Source of the DNA: Trichomonas tenax
Lineage: Eukaryota > Parabasalia > Trichomonadida > Trichomonadidae
DNA length: 39,354 nucleotides
Direction: 5' to 3'
Assembly: GCA_023091735.1 (NCBI GenBank)
Contig: JALKBU010000449.1
Span: 1-39,354, forward strand
The notes below the pieces were generated by a model that was not told the DNA's origin, ran no database searches, and saw only the letters and a list, made by a program, of their open reading frames with translations. Positions 1-10,089 of this stretch are shown piece by piece (the stretch's first letter is position 1; each line of letters starts with the position of its first letter). The position numbers and the translations under genes were made by a program.

Positions 1-367
1 AGTGTTTCATTTTTTTCTTTGAGTTTAGAATTTTCATTCTTCAACGTTTCGATTTCTTTCTTGAGTTCTTCTGATTCACCATTTTCATCGCCCCACTCGC
101 CTTCTTTGAACTTAAGTTCTTCATTTTTGGCCTTTAATGTTTCGATTTCATGTTTGAGAGTTTCAATTTCCTTTTGCAGTTCTTCATTATTTGATGTTTT
201 ATCTCCCCATCCTTCTTCAACTGTGTTTTCTTTAGATTTGAGTGTTTCATTTTTTTCTTTGAGTTTAGAATTTTCATTCTTCAACGTTTCGATTTCTTTC
301 TTGAGTTCTTCTGATTCACCATTTTCATCGCCCCACTCGCCTTCTTTGAACTTAAGTTCTTCATTTT
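1..367. repeat. 240-bp tandem duplication inside the coiled-coil gene
   Basis: Bases 1-127 are identical to 241-367, so the repeat unit is 240 bp (80 codons, frame-preserving). Each unit encodes two of the roughly 40-residue modules, one with EGEWGDENG and one with EGWGD. Identity at DNA level means a recent duplication; further copies may lie to the left of the window. Confidence 0.9.
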
Positions 368-3008
368 CTTCTTTGAGAGCGTTGATTTCATTCTTAAGCT
401 TTTCGATTTCATTTTGCAATTCTTCATTGTTTGATGTTTCATCTCCCCAACCCTCGTTTTGGGACTCGAGTGAAGCAACTTTCTTTGTAAGTTCATCAAC
501 TTTCTGTTTAAGATCAGCGTTTTCGTTCTTTAGCAATTCAGAGTTATCTTCATTCTCACCCCAACCTTCTTCATCATCTTTCTTCGATGAAAGTGTTTCT
601 ATCTTTGCTGCAAGTTCGGCATTCTTCGCCTTTTCTTGTTCAAGCTGGGATTTGATTGATTCTGTCTCAAATCCTCCTTCTTGAGACTTCAATTCTTCGA
701 TTTGTTCCTTGAGATCTTTAACTTCGTTGTTAGATCTATTTAAATCGGATTTAAGCTTCTTAATGTCGTTTTGAAGCTCTTCATTTGAGGTCATCAAATC
801 TTCAATATCACCATTATGATTTTCTTCCATCTCTTGGATTGAATCCTTAAGTTTGTTATTCTCCTTTTGGAGAGAAGCAACTTGTCTCTTTGCCTTTTCG
901 AGTTCTTCACTCTTATCTGCGTTTTCAGCATTTTCGAATAATTGCTCCTGAAGATCTTCATTCTCTTTTTCAAGCTCTGCAATCTTTTGCTTAAGTTTTT
1001 CAACATCATAATTTCCTTTGTTGTCACTGGTAGCATTTGTCTTCTTTAATTCTTCTATCATCTTCTTGAGCCTTTCGACTTCTGAGTCATCTCCATTTTC
1101 GAATAATTGTTCTTGTAAATCATCATTTTCTTTCTTCAATTCTTCGATTTGCTTCTTGAGTTTTTCAAGTTCAGGTGAATCAGATTTATCATTGCTTGTT
1201 TCAAATAATTGCTCCTGAAGTTCATCATTATCTTTCTTTAACTCTTCAACTTGCTTCTTTAAGTCTTCAATTTGTTTATTAAGTTTTTCTGATTCTTTGT
1301 TATCTGTTTGTCTTTCAAAGAGTTCATTCCTCATTTCTTCGTTTTCTTTTTCGAGCTCAGCAATCTTGTCCTGAAGATCTTTAACGTCCGCTGTTGAATT
1401 TCCTTTCTGGAGTGCTTGGATCTGTTCATTAAGACTAGAAATCGTTGCTGCATCTTTTTCTCCCTTCGCTTTGAGTTTCTTAAGCGCATTCGCGACATTA
1501 TTGAGTTTCTTATTTAAGGTTTGCTTTTCTGATTGGAGAGTCTGCATCTGGGCCTTCAATCCCTCGGATTCTTGTGAAGATTGATTTTGATGTTTAAGAT
1601 TTTCAATTTGTTTCTTAAGCTCTACAATTTCATTTTGAGCGTTGTCATCGGTTTCTTCACCCCAATTATCTTCTTCCTTTGGTTGTTTGAGCTCAGTATT
1701 TTCTGCTTTGAGATTATTAATTACGATTTCGAAAGTTTTAGCCTCATTTTCTTTCTCCATCTTCAATTGATCGATTTGAGACTGCAATTCAGATATTGTA
1801 TTCGCGAGTTCTTCATTATCTGTCGAAAGATTATTTGATTTTGTCTGAATTTCTGAATTTTCATTACGTAATGTCTCAATTTGGCTCTGGAGATCAGTAA
1901 TTGAATGCTGCGAGTCTGAAAATTTTACATTTTCGTTTTGAATTTGAATTATTTGTTCGCTAAGCTGGCTAATTGTTGCTGTCATTGAAACTTCATTAGC
2001 AGAAAGTTCCGAATTCTTTTGTTGTTCTTGCTTAAGTTGTTCAGAAAGTTGTGAAATCCTTTTTTCTTTTTCTTTCTGAGCATTATTGGTGTTTTCTGTG
2101 AAAGTAGACAATTCTTCTTTAAGAGCTGCGATTTCGGTATCTTTTTGTGTTAATTGTTTCTTTAATTGAAGAACTGCTTTCTTGAATTTCGCTAACTCAG
2201 TATTTTTATCTTCAGAAGCCGCATTATTTTGATTTTCGAGCTTCAAACTCTCGTTTTCTTGCTTTAATTGAGAATTTTGATTTGATAATTCACTTAATTG
2301 GACTTTAATTGCTTCTATTCCAGCCAACAGGTTATCTTTTTCGGTAATTTGTGCTTTAAGAGAGTTTATTTGTTCATTCATTTCGTTTGTATTTTTCTGT
2401 GAATTTTCCAATTCATTTTTCGCTGAATTGGCAGAATTCAAATCATCCTGTAATTTTTGAATTAATTTATCTTGCTCTGAAACAGTTTGAACCAAAGATT
2501 CTTCAGAAGAATTATATTGAGATTTTAATTTTTCAATTTTTTGGTTAACACTTTGATTTTCTTCGGATAATTTGTCAATTATTTCCTTATTTTGATTTAA
2601 TTGTTCGGATAATTCGTTGTTTTTCTGCTGAATTGAGGACTTTTCTGTTTCAAGCTCTTTCAGCTTTAATTCGTATTCTTGAGCAATTTCTTCCAAAGCA
2701 GAATCGTTTTCGTTTGCTGTTTGTTCTTTATTCTTTAGATTTTCGATTTCAGATTTCAAATTTTGGATAATTTTTTCCTTATCCTGCATTTTCTTGTCAT
2801 AATCTTCCAATTCAGAAGTAAGTGTTGCAGTTGTTTCCTTTTCTTCCATCAAAGCATCAGAACATTTCTGAATTTGATCTTGATATTCTTGTTGTGTTTG
2901 CTTTAATGCTTCGTTTTCTTTCTTCAAAGATTTATTAATCGCGACGTACTTCGCGAGGACAGCTTTCACGTGCTGAATGTCCTCGGAAGCCGAGTTTGAT
3001 GAATCCAT
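1..3008 (-). CDS. Giant coiled-coil protein, 3' end cut by window edge
   Basis: An open frame runs from an ATG at 3008 to the left edge without a stop, so at least 1002 residues are present and the C-terminus is missing. Almost the whole protein is Lys/Glu/Gln/Asn-rich heptad coiled coil, beginning MDSSNSASEDIQHVK. No signal peptide, membrane segment or catalytic motif is visible. The C-terminal third is modular. Around residues 565-690 the motif LQEQLFE recurs with an acidic linker (for example LFENGDDSE) every 35-50 residues. From about residue 815 the motif EG(E)WGDE recurs about every 40 residues, at roughly 815, 854, 892, 934 and 972, with an earlier NWGEE near 452. Trichomonad proteins of this type are often auto-named 'viral A-type inclusion protein', which carries no functional information; a scaffold, golgin-like or cytoskeletal role is possible but not shown. 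An AAAAGTGACA motif lies 11 bases upstream of the ATG. The plus-strand open frame at 19-684 is only the antisense shadow of the repeats. Confidence 0.9.
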   Translation of the reverse strand, partial: MDSSNSASEDIQHVKAVLAKYVAINKSLKKENEALKQTQQEYQDQIQKCSDALMEEKETTATLTSELEDYDKKMQDKEKIIQNLKSEIENLKNKEQTANENDSALEEIAQEYELKLKELETEKSSIQQKNNELSEQLNQNKEIIDKLSEENQSVNQKIEKLKSQYNSSEESLVQTVSEQDKLIQKLQDDLNSANSAKNELENSQKNTNEMNEQINSLKAQITEKDNLLAGIEAIKVQLSELSNQNSQLKQENESLKLENQNNAASEDKNTELAKFKKAVLQLKKQLTQKDTEIAALKEELSTFTENTNNAQKEKEKRISQLSEQLKQEQQKNSELSANEVSMTATISQLSEQIIQIQNENVKFSDSQHSITDLQSQIETLRNENSEIQTKSNNLSTDNEELANTISELQSQIDQLKMEKENEAKTFEIVINNLKAENTELKQPKEEDNWGEETDDNAQNEIVELKKQIENLKHQNQSSQESEGLKAQMQTLQSEKQTLNKKLNNVANALKKLKAKGEKDAATISSLNEQIQALQKGNSTADVKDLQDKIAELEKENEEMRNELFERQTDNKESEKLNKQIEDLKKQVEELKKDNDELQEQLFETSNDKSDSPELEKLKKQIEELKKENDDLQEQLFENGDDSEVERLKKMIEELKKTNATSDNKGNYDVEKLKQKIAELEKENEDLQEQLFENAENADKSEELEKAKRQVASLQKENNKLKDSIQEMEENHNGDIEDLMTSNEELQNDIKKLKSDLNRSNNEVKDLKEQIEELKSQEGGFETESIKSQLEQEKAKNAELAAKIETLSSKKDDEEGWGENEDNSELLKNENADLKQKVDELTKKVASLESQNEGWGDETSNNEELQNEIEKLKNEINALKEENEELKFKEGEWGDENGESEELKKEIETLKNENSKLKEKNETLKSKENTVEEGWGDKTSNNEELQKEIETLKHEIETLKAKNEELKFKEGEWGDENGESEELKKEIETLKNENSKLKEKNET

Positions 3009-3019
3009 AATTTTCGATT

Positions 3020-3030
3020 TGTCACTTTTG
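3020..3030 (-). promoter_or_regulatory. AAAAGTGACA upstream motif
   Basis: Read on the minus strand, CAAAAGTGACA ends 11 bases before the ATG at 3008. The same core precedes the genes starting at 6115 (gap 14) and 33833 (gap 22), and AAAATGACA precedes the one at 36440 (gap 10). Its reverse complement, TGTCAYTTT, contains the trichomonad initiator TCAYTTT in antisense orientation. Function is inferred from position only. Confidence 0.4.
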
Positions 3031-3431
3031 AAATAATAAACGGGGTTCAATTTTAAAATAGGGTCCAATGATCTTTCTTTGCTATGCTTAAAATTATTAA
3101 CATTGACTAATTTCAATTGTAGTATAAGCACAGATATGTATTTTTCTTAGATTCCTAAACATGAAAAGTGAAAGAAAGGATGCAATTGACATCAATCATT
3201 CTCTTTAAAAATTGAAGAATTGAAAAAGTTGTATCTTCATTTTCTCTCTTTATGACTCTATAATTTTCAATTAAAATGTTCATTGATGCAAAAGCAATAA
3301 CAAATGGACTCAATTTTGCTTAAATTTGTTTTATTTTCGAATTTGAAAGCAAAGGAAAAATATATAAATTCACAAGCATATTTTAATTCTTTATAAAAGA
3401 AAATATGAATATTTGAGGCGCAGGTTTCACT
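3031..3431. other. AT-rich intergenic region
   Basis: This is the gap between the divergent starts at 3008 and 3432. The only recognisable piece is at about 3159-3184, where AACATGAAAAGTGAAA and the bases after it closely match the inner left end of the MITE at 14548. No matching second end was found, so it may be a solo remnant. Confidence 0.3.
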
Positions 3432-3665
3432 ATGGATCAGCTTGGTGCCGATTTTTCATTTTCTATAAATTCTTCGGGCATTTCAATGTTGAAAATACTT
3501 GGATACAAAAGGTCGTATGGCTTAATCATAAATGCCAATCTATCTTTTGAATACGATTTTCGAAAAACTTTTGAAAGAATATTTTGGAAAAAGGATTTTT
3601 ATATCATGATTTACCGCTCAAGAATCTCCCACCTCATTGTGTGCGATTTCATCAAGATAGGGTGA
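3432..3665 (+). CDS. Small hypothetical ORF, 77 aa, possibly a gene fragment
   Basis: An ATG-started frame encodes 77 residues beginning MDQLGADFSFSINSSG. The sequence TCACTA, a good match to the trichomonad initiator TCA(+1)Y(A/T), overlaps the base before the ATG, which is the main reason to list it. The protein is aromatic- and Lys-rich with no family I recognise. It may be the truncated 5' end of a once longer gene, since the next 200 bases have no reading frame. The untranslated leader would be only about 3 bases, shorter than usual, so the call is weak. Confidence 0.25.
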   Translation: MDQLGADFSFSINSSGISMLKILGYKRSYGLIINANLSFEYDFRKTFERIFWKKDFYIMIYRSRISHLIVCDFIKIG

Positions 3666-3881
3666 ACTCTAAAATATTGTGTTCACAGATGTAAATACAG
3701 TTAAATGATGTTGATAAGTCTAAAAAAACATTCATAGTATCATTCTAGAGATAAAATGATTATATACAAAATGCATATCATTGAGTGGATTACTATTTTG
3801 CTAATAATCAACCATCTCAGACTATTGCATTGATGTCAAAAAACTTGTGGTATTAATTTTATTCATTTTTTTACATCAAAA

Positions 3882-4840
3882 TTATAACAAAAAGAAAATG
3901 GTAATTAAAATAGTTAGAGCTAATGCATGTTTGGATATACAATCTATGGAAAATGTTGTATTTGTCATCAATGTCACAATATGCATAATAATCAAAAAAT
4001 AATGGATAAAATTTTTCAAGAATAGTTTCATTATAAAATATATCATCTTTCGAATTAGTTGTTTTTGGATTGACATAAGAATTTGCTACATTTGTTATAC
4101 TATTTTAGATTGAGAAAGTAAGATTCGCAACATTTCCAAAAATAACGCATAATTGAAATTCCACGTTGCTCGCTTTGATCCAAATGTATACATATATGTC
4201 GAGTTATTGTTCATAAAAGCACAGGAGCTAACAGTCCATTTGCTGAATGAAGTTTCAATATTTACAGCTGAATATATCTGATTCGTGTTATTATTAAAAA
4301 TTGAATTTTTAATTTCGCTTTTTTCATAAACAAAAAACAGCTCAAATGCCGAGTAATGATTAGATTTGCATCACGAAACATTACTTTCAGTCATTATTAT
4401 TTTTCCATTTGCAGGAGAAATAGTAAGAAAACCAAGAGAAGTATTAAATACACAACTATGAACGGAACAAGCTTGAAAATAATTTTTCATTAAACTCGAT
4501 GCTCCAAAAAAAAATTTTCACTGATTGTTCCCATTGTGAAGAAGCGCAATTATGAAAACAAAGCTTATTACATACGCTCTGTCCACGACTGCTTTCCTCA
4601 GATATCCCAGTTCCGAATGCTTGAGAAACAATATTCGAAAAATAAATTAATTCAAATAGAGAGCGATAATCATCTGTGGAAAAAGACAGAATTATTTCAG
4701 TGCAATATAAATTATTGAACTTGGATGTTGAAATATAAAAATTCTTATTTGATGTAATATATTGTCTGCAATAGAGACACTTAATGTTTTGAGGACTTTT
4801 TGATTCATAATACTCTGCCCAATCATGTGCAAAATATATG
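3882..4840 (-). pseudogene. Decayed beta-helix surface-type protein
   Basis: The minus strand reads as a broken protein in several frames. Recognisable pieces include CLYCRQYITSNKNFYIST (near 4760), CFHNCASSQWEQS (near 4545), NYFQACSVHSCVFNTSLGF (near 4470) and IKNSIFNNNTNQIYSAVN (near 4290). The recurring C-x-F-x-N-N pattern resembles the parallel beta-helix and Pmp-like proteins of trichomonads and the pseudogenes at 6.8-11 kb. The frame shifts around an A-run on the plus strand at about 4505-4514, an in-frame TGA follows near 4370, and a hydrophobic C-terminal stretch (HALALTILITIFFLL) ends at 3882 in yet another frame. Family membership is tentative; that it is broken is clear. Confidence 0.55.
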
Positions 4841-5059
4841 AATCAAAATATGTTTATTTGACTTTCTACATCAGCAAAACTGACAAAAAGGTTATGTAAA
4901 CTTTCATTAAGGTTAAATCAAGGTTATAAACTAAATTTCCCTCCACCTCTGTAATATCATAGACAAGCATTACCTCATCCTGCTTGTTCTTACAAAACAT
5001 CTAAATATTAGCAACATGTAAAGTTAAATTTGACAAAATACAAATTTATATAAACAAAG

Positions 5060-6115
5060 TCAATGAGTGAGGAAAGTCCTTCTTGCTGATGGAGTTCTTG
5101 GTGTTGAGGGCTTTGAAAAAGCTCCACGTTTCGGAATAAAGATATTTGAAGATCTCTGGAATAAAGTGTTTCTTCTTGGTGTTCTGGCGGTTTGCGGAGC
5201 ACGAGAAAGTTCTGGCACAAATGAAAGATCATCTTTTGCATATTTTGAAAGTTTCTCTTGAAGATGTTCAACAGAACGCTTTGCACGCAACAATTCACTG
5301 TCTCTAAAGCGGTTCATCTTCACTAGATCTCTGTCGAGCTGCTCAACACGTAAAGTATACTTTTGATTGAGATTCTTTTCGAGTTCATCTCTTGTTATAT
5401 GAAAAAGAGCCCTCCATTCCTCCCTGTTCTGGGCTTTCTCCTGTTCAATCATTTCCTCGAGTTGCAACTTTAGTCTGTTTGCTTCTTTGAGATTTCCAGA
5501 TTTTCCTGTAATTAAAATTGTGTGTCTGAGTTCTACAACCTTTGGAGATAGCTTCTTGAAGGTCGATGGTGGATCTCCGTAGAACGTAGCGTCAAGTTCT
5601 GCAAGTTCTTTCTGATTTTGTTCTTCTAATTCCTGTAATTCTTTGACTTTATTCTTTTCTGCGTTCATAATTACATTATCCCACCTTACCTTGAGAGTTT
5701 CGTATAGGTTTGTTGCATCGTTTAACTGTTCTTGAAGTTCTGCAATTCTTATCGCGACCGTTGACTCTTGTTTGATTGCTATCATCTTCGATATCACGGC
5801 CCTGTACGCAGCGTCGCACTGTTTCGCCTCTTCCATCATTCCTATTGTCATTGCTTCCGCACGTTTTTTGCGAATAATTGCTCTGATTGCTTTTGCGTTT
5901 TGCACTGTAACTTGTTCGAGATTTAATGTGTTAATTACATCGTTTGCAATCGTTTCGTATTTGGATTGCTGGTTATCTGTCGAAATTTCGTTATTTTCTT
6001 CTTCCGCGTCAGTTATGATCATATTTGGTCGATTTTTGTCAATCTTCACCGAAGATTTCTGAGCGCGTGGTGCTATTCTCACCATTGGACTCTGTGGCGC
6101 TTGCACCTGGCTCAT
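5060..6115 (-). CDS. Coiled-coil protein, 351 aa, function unknown
   Basis: This intact frame begins MSQVQAPQSPMVRIAPR. Residues 1-60 are low-complexity and basic, then an acidic stretch. About 60-310 are long alpha-helical coiled coil, including TFYGDPPSTFKKLSPKVVEL (about 176-195) and, at about 196-225, a helical segment with GKSGNLKEANRLK. The tail (about 320-351) is Ser/Thr/Pro/Arg-rich (TPRTPSARRTF), a plausible phosphorylation or microtubule-interaction tail. The G-K-x-x-N-x-x-E-A-x-R-L-K pattern recurs in a group of protist coiled-coil proteins that I cannot name precisely. No membrane segment or signal peptide is present. CAAAAGTGACA lies 14 bases upstream of the ATG. Confidence 0.85.
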   Translation of the reverse strand: MSQVQAPQSPMVRIAPRAQKSSVKIDKNRPNMIITDAEEENNEISTDNQQSKYETIANDVINTLNLEQVTVQNAKAIRAIIRKKRAEAMTIGMMEEAKQCDAAYRAVISKMIAIKQESTVAIRIAELQEQLNDATNLYETLKVRWDNVIMNAEKNKVKELQELEEQNQKELAELDATFYGDPPSTFKKLSPKVVELRHTILITGKSGNLKEANRLKLQLEEMIEQEKAQNREEWRALFHITRDELEKNLNQKYTLRVEQLDRDLVKMNRFRDSELLRAKRSVEHLQEKLSKYAKDDLSFVPELSRAPQTARTPRRNTLFQRSSNIFIPKRGAFSKPSTPRTPSARRTFLTH

Positions 6116-6129
6116 TTTGTAAATAAGAA

Positions 6130-6140
6130 TGTCACTTTTG
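6130..6140 (-). promoter_or_regulatory. CAAAAGTGACA upstream motif
   Basis: Identical over 11 bases to the motif at 3020-3030 and placed 14 bases before the start codon at 6115. Function is inferred only from recurrence and position. Confidence 0.4.
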
Positions 6141-6757
6141 TTGTAATAATTTGTTATAAATGAGATCTTACACTACTCTCCATATTTAGATATTTTTGGA
6201 TATGGAAATCACAAATATCACAAAATGGAGCAATTTTGATGAATATTAATTTAAGTTTTATTCTAAATTTATTTCTAAAAGCTTTATAATTATATACCAA
6301 TATACTACTCATTACCTGTATTCTAGTTCTAAAAGATCATTTGATAATTACATATTCAAATTTATTTTCGTTGATTTCTTATTTAATTTTTATATCAATC
6401 ATTAAGGTTCATTTTACGATAATTATATACAATCTTTAGTAAGCAATTTCACTGTGTGAATTGCACTTATGAATTACATCATATAAATGCTTTTCTGAAT
6501 TATCATAATGAGAAAAATGATTTTATTATTATTTCCATCATTGTAATTTTTATGTTATTATCTTTTTACTTAGCACTTAATTGCAAGTTCAATGATCTTA
6601 GTTTTACATTGGTTCACTGATATCTAAGAATTGATACAATTTGAATTCAAAATTCTGAACATTTCATGTCATGATAAAATGTTTGAAATTTCCATTAAAA
6701 AAATGATTTTGCCATTGTCCAACAACTAATATATTATCGCATTTATTCATGCATATA
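6141..6757. other. AT-rich intergenic region
   Basis: About 600 bases of AT-rich sequence with homopolymer runs. I see no reading frame, repeat or hairpin to report; it separates the gene at 6115 from the end of the beta-helix pseudogene. Confidence 0.6.
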
Positions 6758-7730
6758 TTACAATAATTGAATCATTATGTGGAGGCTGTTCAGAAGGAGA
6801 TTTATTATGGGATATTTAAAACATTGACACTTCGATAAAGAGATAGAAATGTTTTTGAAATAATTGATTGCATATGGATATGAATTCATTTCTTTACATG
6901 CTGCAGCATCTGTGATCAAATCATTTTCAATGTATGTTCTATATACTATAATTTAACAACCTGATTGAATTGAGAACACTTTTAGAACATCAATTTTATT
7001 ATCTCTAATTATAGAATTACTAACTACAACTACTCCACTATATCCGGCACTCACAAGTCCAGATGGTACAGAGTTATTTATTATATTGATGTATTCAACA
7101 TATTGCTTTGGGCCATGAAAGTCATATCATAGTCCATAATCAGAGTTCGAATAGATTATATTATATTTTTGGACACAGCTGCCAGCATTAGCATTTATAT
7201 GGATTCCACTGTATTTTAAACACATGTTATGTGTTGAGTTACAATAATCTCAATGCATTGATCCAAATCCGATAGCAATGCTCTATGGATTTTCATAATT
7301 TCCGCATCCATAAACTACGTTATAGTGAAATTTATTTAAATTTCCTGTGACAACAATTCTATACGACTGCCAATGTGATCTGCTTAATGTACTGCAACTA
7401 ATAGAAACCGAATTTATCATCGAAAATTCTCCTGATTTTTGGCTAATAGCGCCACCATATGAATTAGTTGCTGTACATGATATAAAATATGATCCTTCAA
7501 CTATGAGTAGTGAATGTGCATTTTTTGGATCAAATAAGATACATCCGCCTTCGAAATTTGTTCAATTTAACGCATAATCATCAATAACAGTGTAGTTTTT
7601 TTGACTGGTTATTGTTTGATTTTGAACATTCAGTAATCTTAATGGATCTCAATACACTGGGATTGACATATTTTTTTCAATATCATTTTTTGAACAAAAA
7701 ATTGACAACCACTTTTTATACTTACATCAG
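6758..7730 (-). pseudogene. Beta-helix (Pmp-like) pseudogene with six in-frame stops
   Basis: On the minus strand one frame can be read across roughly 960 bases with no frameshift. It contains DPLRLLNVQNQTITSQKN, NFEGGCILFDP, SYGGAISQKSG, NSIIRDNKIDVL and ENDLITDAAACKEMNSYP, ending at TAA 6758-6760. GGC/GGA-I plus F-x-x-C patterns suggest a right-handed beta-helix protein like the Pmp-type surface proteins of trichomonads. Six stops interrupt it: TGA at 7649-7651, 7562-7564, 7250-7252 and 7127-7129, TAG at 7283-7285, TAA at 6953-6955. At 7649 the paralogous fragment near 10140 has TGG (in YWDPLRL) where this copy has TGA, which proves that stop is secondary. The plus-strand open frame at 7347-7577 is antisense. 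Confidence 0.7.
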
Positions 7731-8410
7731 TAATGTTTTAAAATCATAAGCAAATATGTGTAATTTGATGACATAAACGTAATTATTTGCTGATATAATT
7801 TGTGACCTTCTTAACCTTATTTTTATAAATCCCGCTCGGACCAATAAAAATCTTCATATCTTTGAATTGATTTATACTAATACTTTTAAACAATGATATA
7901 GTCAACAGAAACTTAGAACTGAATGTTAATATTCATTTAGTTAGACGTGATTCCCATTACCAGCATTCCTAGATATTCTGAAAAATTTCAACTCTTTTTA
8001 AAATAAATATAAAAATCTCTGCTGCTGCTCAAGCATCTGGGATCACTCCAATATGGAACAACCCCACATGCTTGAGCAGCAGCAGAGTTTTTGGCATCAA
8101 CATGTTCCTTTCATTTTTTTTTTGATATTTTTATATACCGAATTACATGAGAGTCTATTTCAAGCACCACAGTATTTAATTAAAAGTAACATTTGATGAT
8201 TTTTGGATTAATATAAATTTCTACTAAGAAGATCATATATAGTCTAAGCATATTATTCTTACCATTAATGAAAATGAGCTATGAACTTGGATTCAGGTTT
8301 AACAAAAAAAGGAAAAATGTAACATATTCGAGAAGCGAACCGAATGCTAAAGCAGAAAACATTAACAATTTTTTAAGTGAAAAAATCATTAAAGAAGATA
8401 TAAAATAATA
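7731..8410. other. AT-rich spacer containing one strong hairpin
   Basis: No reading frame is supported here. The only structured element is the GC-richer hairpin at 8017-8087, listed separately. The right end lies next to the transposase remnant. Confidence 0.5.
8017..8087. repeat. 20-bp perfect inverted repeat (hairpin), 31-nt loop
   Basis: CTCTGCTGCTGCTCAAGCAT at 8017-8036 is the exact reverse complement of 8068-8087. Flanking A- and T-runs add about five more pairs after a one-base bulge. The loop (8037-8067) is itself GC-richer than its surroundings. The hairpin stands in very AT-rich DNA and could be a short foldback transposon, a transcribed hairpin RNA or the end of a larger element. 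Confidence 0.85.
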
Positions 8411-9679
8411 TTAAAGCTCGAATTCATCATCGCTTTCTGATTCAGATTCGTAGTATGGCTCGGCATTATTGTCTGGATCATCTAATAATTCTTCGAATGG
8501 AGCATATTCATCTTGGCGTAAAGGAGATTTCTTAAGATGAAAATTTGTGAGGGCTGCACAAAAAGTGAATATTGGATTGTAATACCCCAATTTCAAGCGA
8601 TACAGAAGAGCCATAATTTTCCATAAAACTTTCAATCGACCAAAAAAATTCTCCACTACAATTCTATAGTGAGCAATTTTTCTATTTTGGGCCTTTTCTT
8701 GTTCTGTTAGTTCACCTCCTCTTGGCTTTCACATCATTACTTGTGCACCTGATAATATAGATTTTAATCCTGTATACCCACTATCGGCAAGAACTTGTGG
8801 ATACAGGCCGAAATGGTTGAAAACTTCATTTGCTTCATTCCTTATCAAATCGGCTACATTCGTATGCTTAAATACATTAAAATCATGACGCTTACAGTTC
8901 GTGGAATGACTATGATGCATGAGGAAGCCGGCGATATCGACAAGAGCCTGTGTTTTCACACAATAAAATTTTTGTTTGCCGTTGTAAAACCTCTTCTGGT
9001 TTGTCGAAGAACAAGAAATTTCTTGAACTGTTGCATCAATACAACCTAATATTGCTGGAAAGTCAGGGAAATCCTGATTGGAGCCTCTCACTCGGTTCAT
9101 AACCGTCACCTATCTAATGAATTTTTTCTGAAGCACAGGTGCACATTTGACCATAGCTTTAATAATTAGAGTCCTTGCGTATGAGGCGTTGAGTCCAAAT
9201 CGTGTACCAATTTCTTCGAATGATTGTAAATGCTTGCAAAAAACAAGGGTTAGATAGAGCCTATTTTTGGATGAGATTCAAGTGCCGCTCTTTGTTCGTT
9301 CCTTCAGTGTTTCTCTCAAAACTTCGTACAATTTGATAAATTGACTGCAAATTAAGTTAGTAACTTGATGCATTTGCTTATCATTTGTGCTTGCTAAAAT
9401 CGCATCAACACTGTTTTTTTTAATTTTGGCGATTCCTTCTGAGGTGTGGCTACTCTCACTTGCTTTTCTTTCATTTTGTTTATATAATCACGATACTCCT
9501 ACTCCTTTTTTCATAATATTTGTCGTCACATGGACCAATTTTCGGCTTGTTTTCTTTTTTATCTGTGGCTTTTGCTTTTTTTGATCTTTATTTTTAGTTC
9601 CTGTAGGTTGTAGAGCTGCAGGATGCTCTACGCCTTTTCTTTTCGACAAAGTGATAATGAATTGACTTGTGACGGGCTA
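8411..9679 (-). pseudogene. IS5/Harbinger-like DDE transposase, four in-frame stops
   Basis: A single minus-strand frame covers about 1.2 kb. It shows the DDE_Tnp_4/IS5-type catalytic core: first Asp in CIDATVQEI (near 9036), then KRFYNGKQKFYCVKTQALVD, second Asp in LADSGYTGL (near 8785), KPRGGELTEQEKAQNR, and the Glu in RIVVENFFGRLK (near 8652). The C-terminus is acidic and Ser-rich (DDEFEL). The N-terminal part is Lys-rich and a helical region with EEIGTRFGLNASYARTLI (near 9190) could be a helix-turn-helix. Stops lie at 9488-9490 (TGA), 9278-9280 (TGA), 9110-9112 (TAG) and 8729-8731 (TGA), yet no frameshift was found in this span. The true N-terminus is uncertain; a TAG at 9677-9679 closes the frame. 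No terminal inverted repeats flanking it were identified with confidence. Confidence 0.85.
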
Positions 9680-9777
9680 TCATATTGAATTGATATTTTT
9701 TAACTTTTCAAAAATAATTATTAGAGCATATAATCCATAATTTTATAATAAAATATAATTGTGTCTCTATTCCAAAA

Positions 9778-9805
9778 AAACTCAAACAATAAATTGTTTG
9801 AGTTT
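9778..9805. repeat. Near-perfect palindrome, first of a pair
   Basis: AAACTCAAACAAT and its exact reverse complement are separated by two bases. A second palindrome with nearly the same arm (TCTCAAACAA) lies about 100 bases to the right. Confidence 0.85.
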
Positions 9806-9894
9806 GCGCTCATGGTTAATAACACTAAATAAAAAATATGTGAAAATAGAAGTCAAGAAAATCAAAATATATAATGTTGTATATCATAAACAAT

Positions 9895-9918
9895 TCTCAA
9901 ACAAAATATTGTTTGAGA
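9895..9918. repeat. Palindrome, second of a pair
   Basis: TCTCAAACAA and its reverse complement flank the four bases AATA. The CTCAAACAA arm is shared with the palindrome at 9778-9805, so the two could also pair with each other. No gene lies between them. Confidence 0.8.
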
Positions 9919-10089
9919 TTATGACTGTTAATCTGAAGAATATGATTTTTCCACAAAATGAATATTTTTTTGTTTAGGCATTCAAAAGTTATTTCATCTT
10001 ATTAGATGATGCATGTAGAATATAAGGAATTAGATAGCAAAACTCCAAATACAGTTATAAACTCGCGCATACAATTCATAAAAGATGCT

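Noticed and set aside
19..684. Ser/Phe-rich 221-codon plus-strand open frame
   Set aside because: It is the antisense of Glu/Lys codons in the coiled-coil gene on the other strand; its repeats mirror that gene's 240-bp duplication.
6758..9679. TGA read as tryptophan instead of stop
   Set aside because: VPS52 and other intact genes end in TGA, a paralogue has TGG where this copy has TGA, and TAA and TAG also interrupt the frames.
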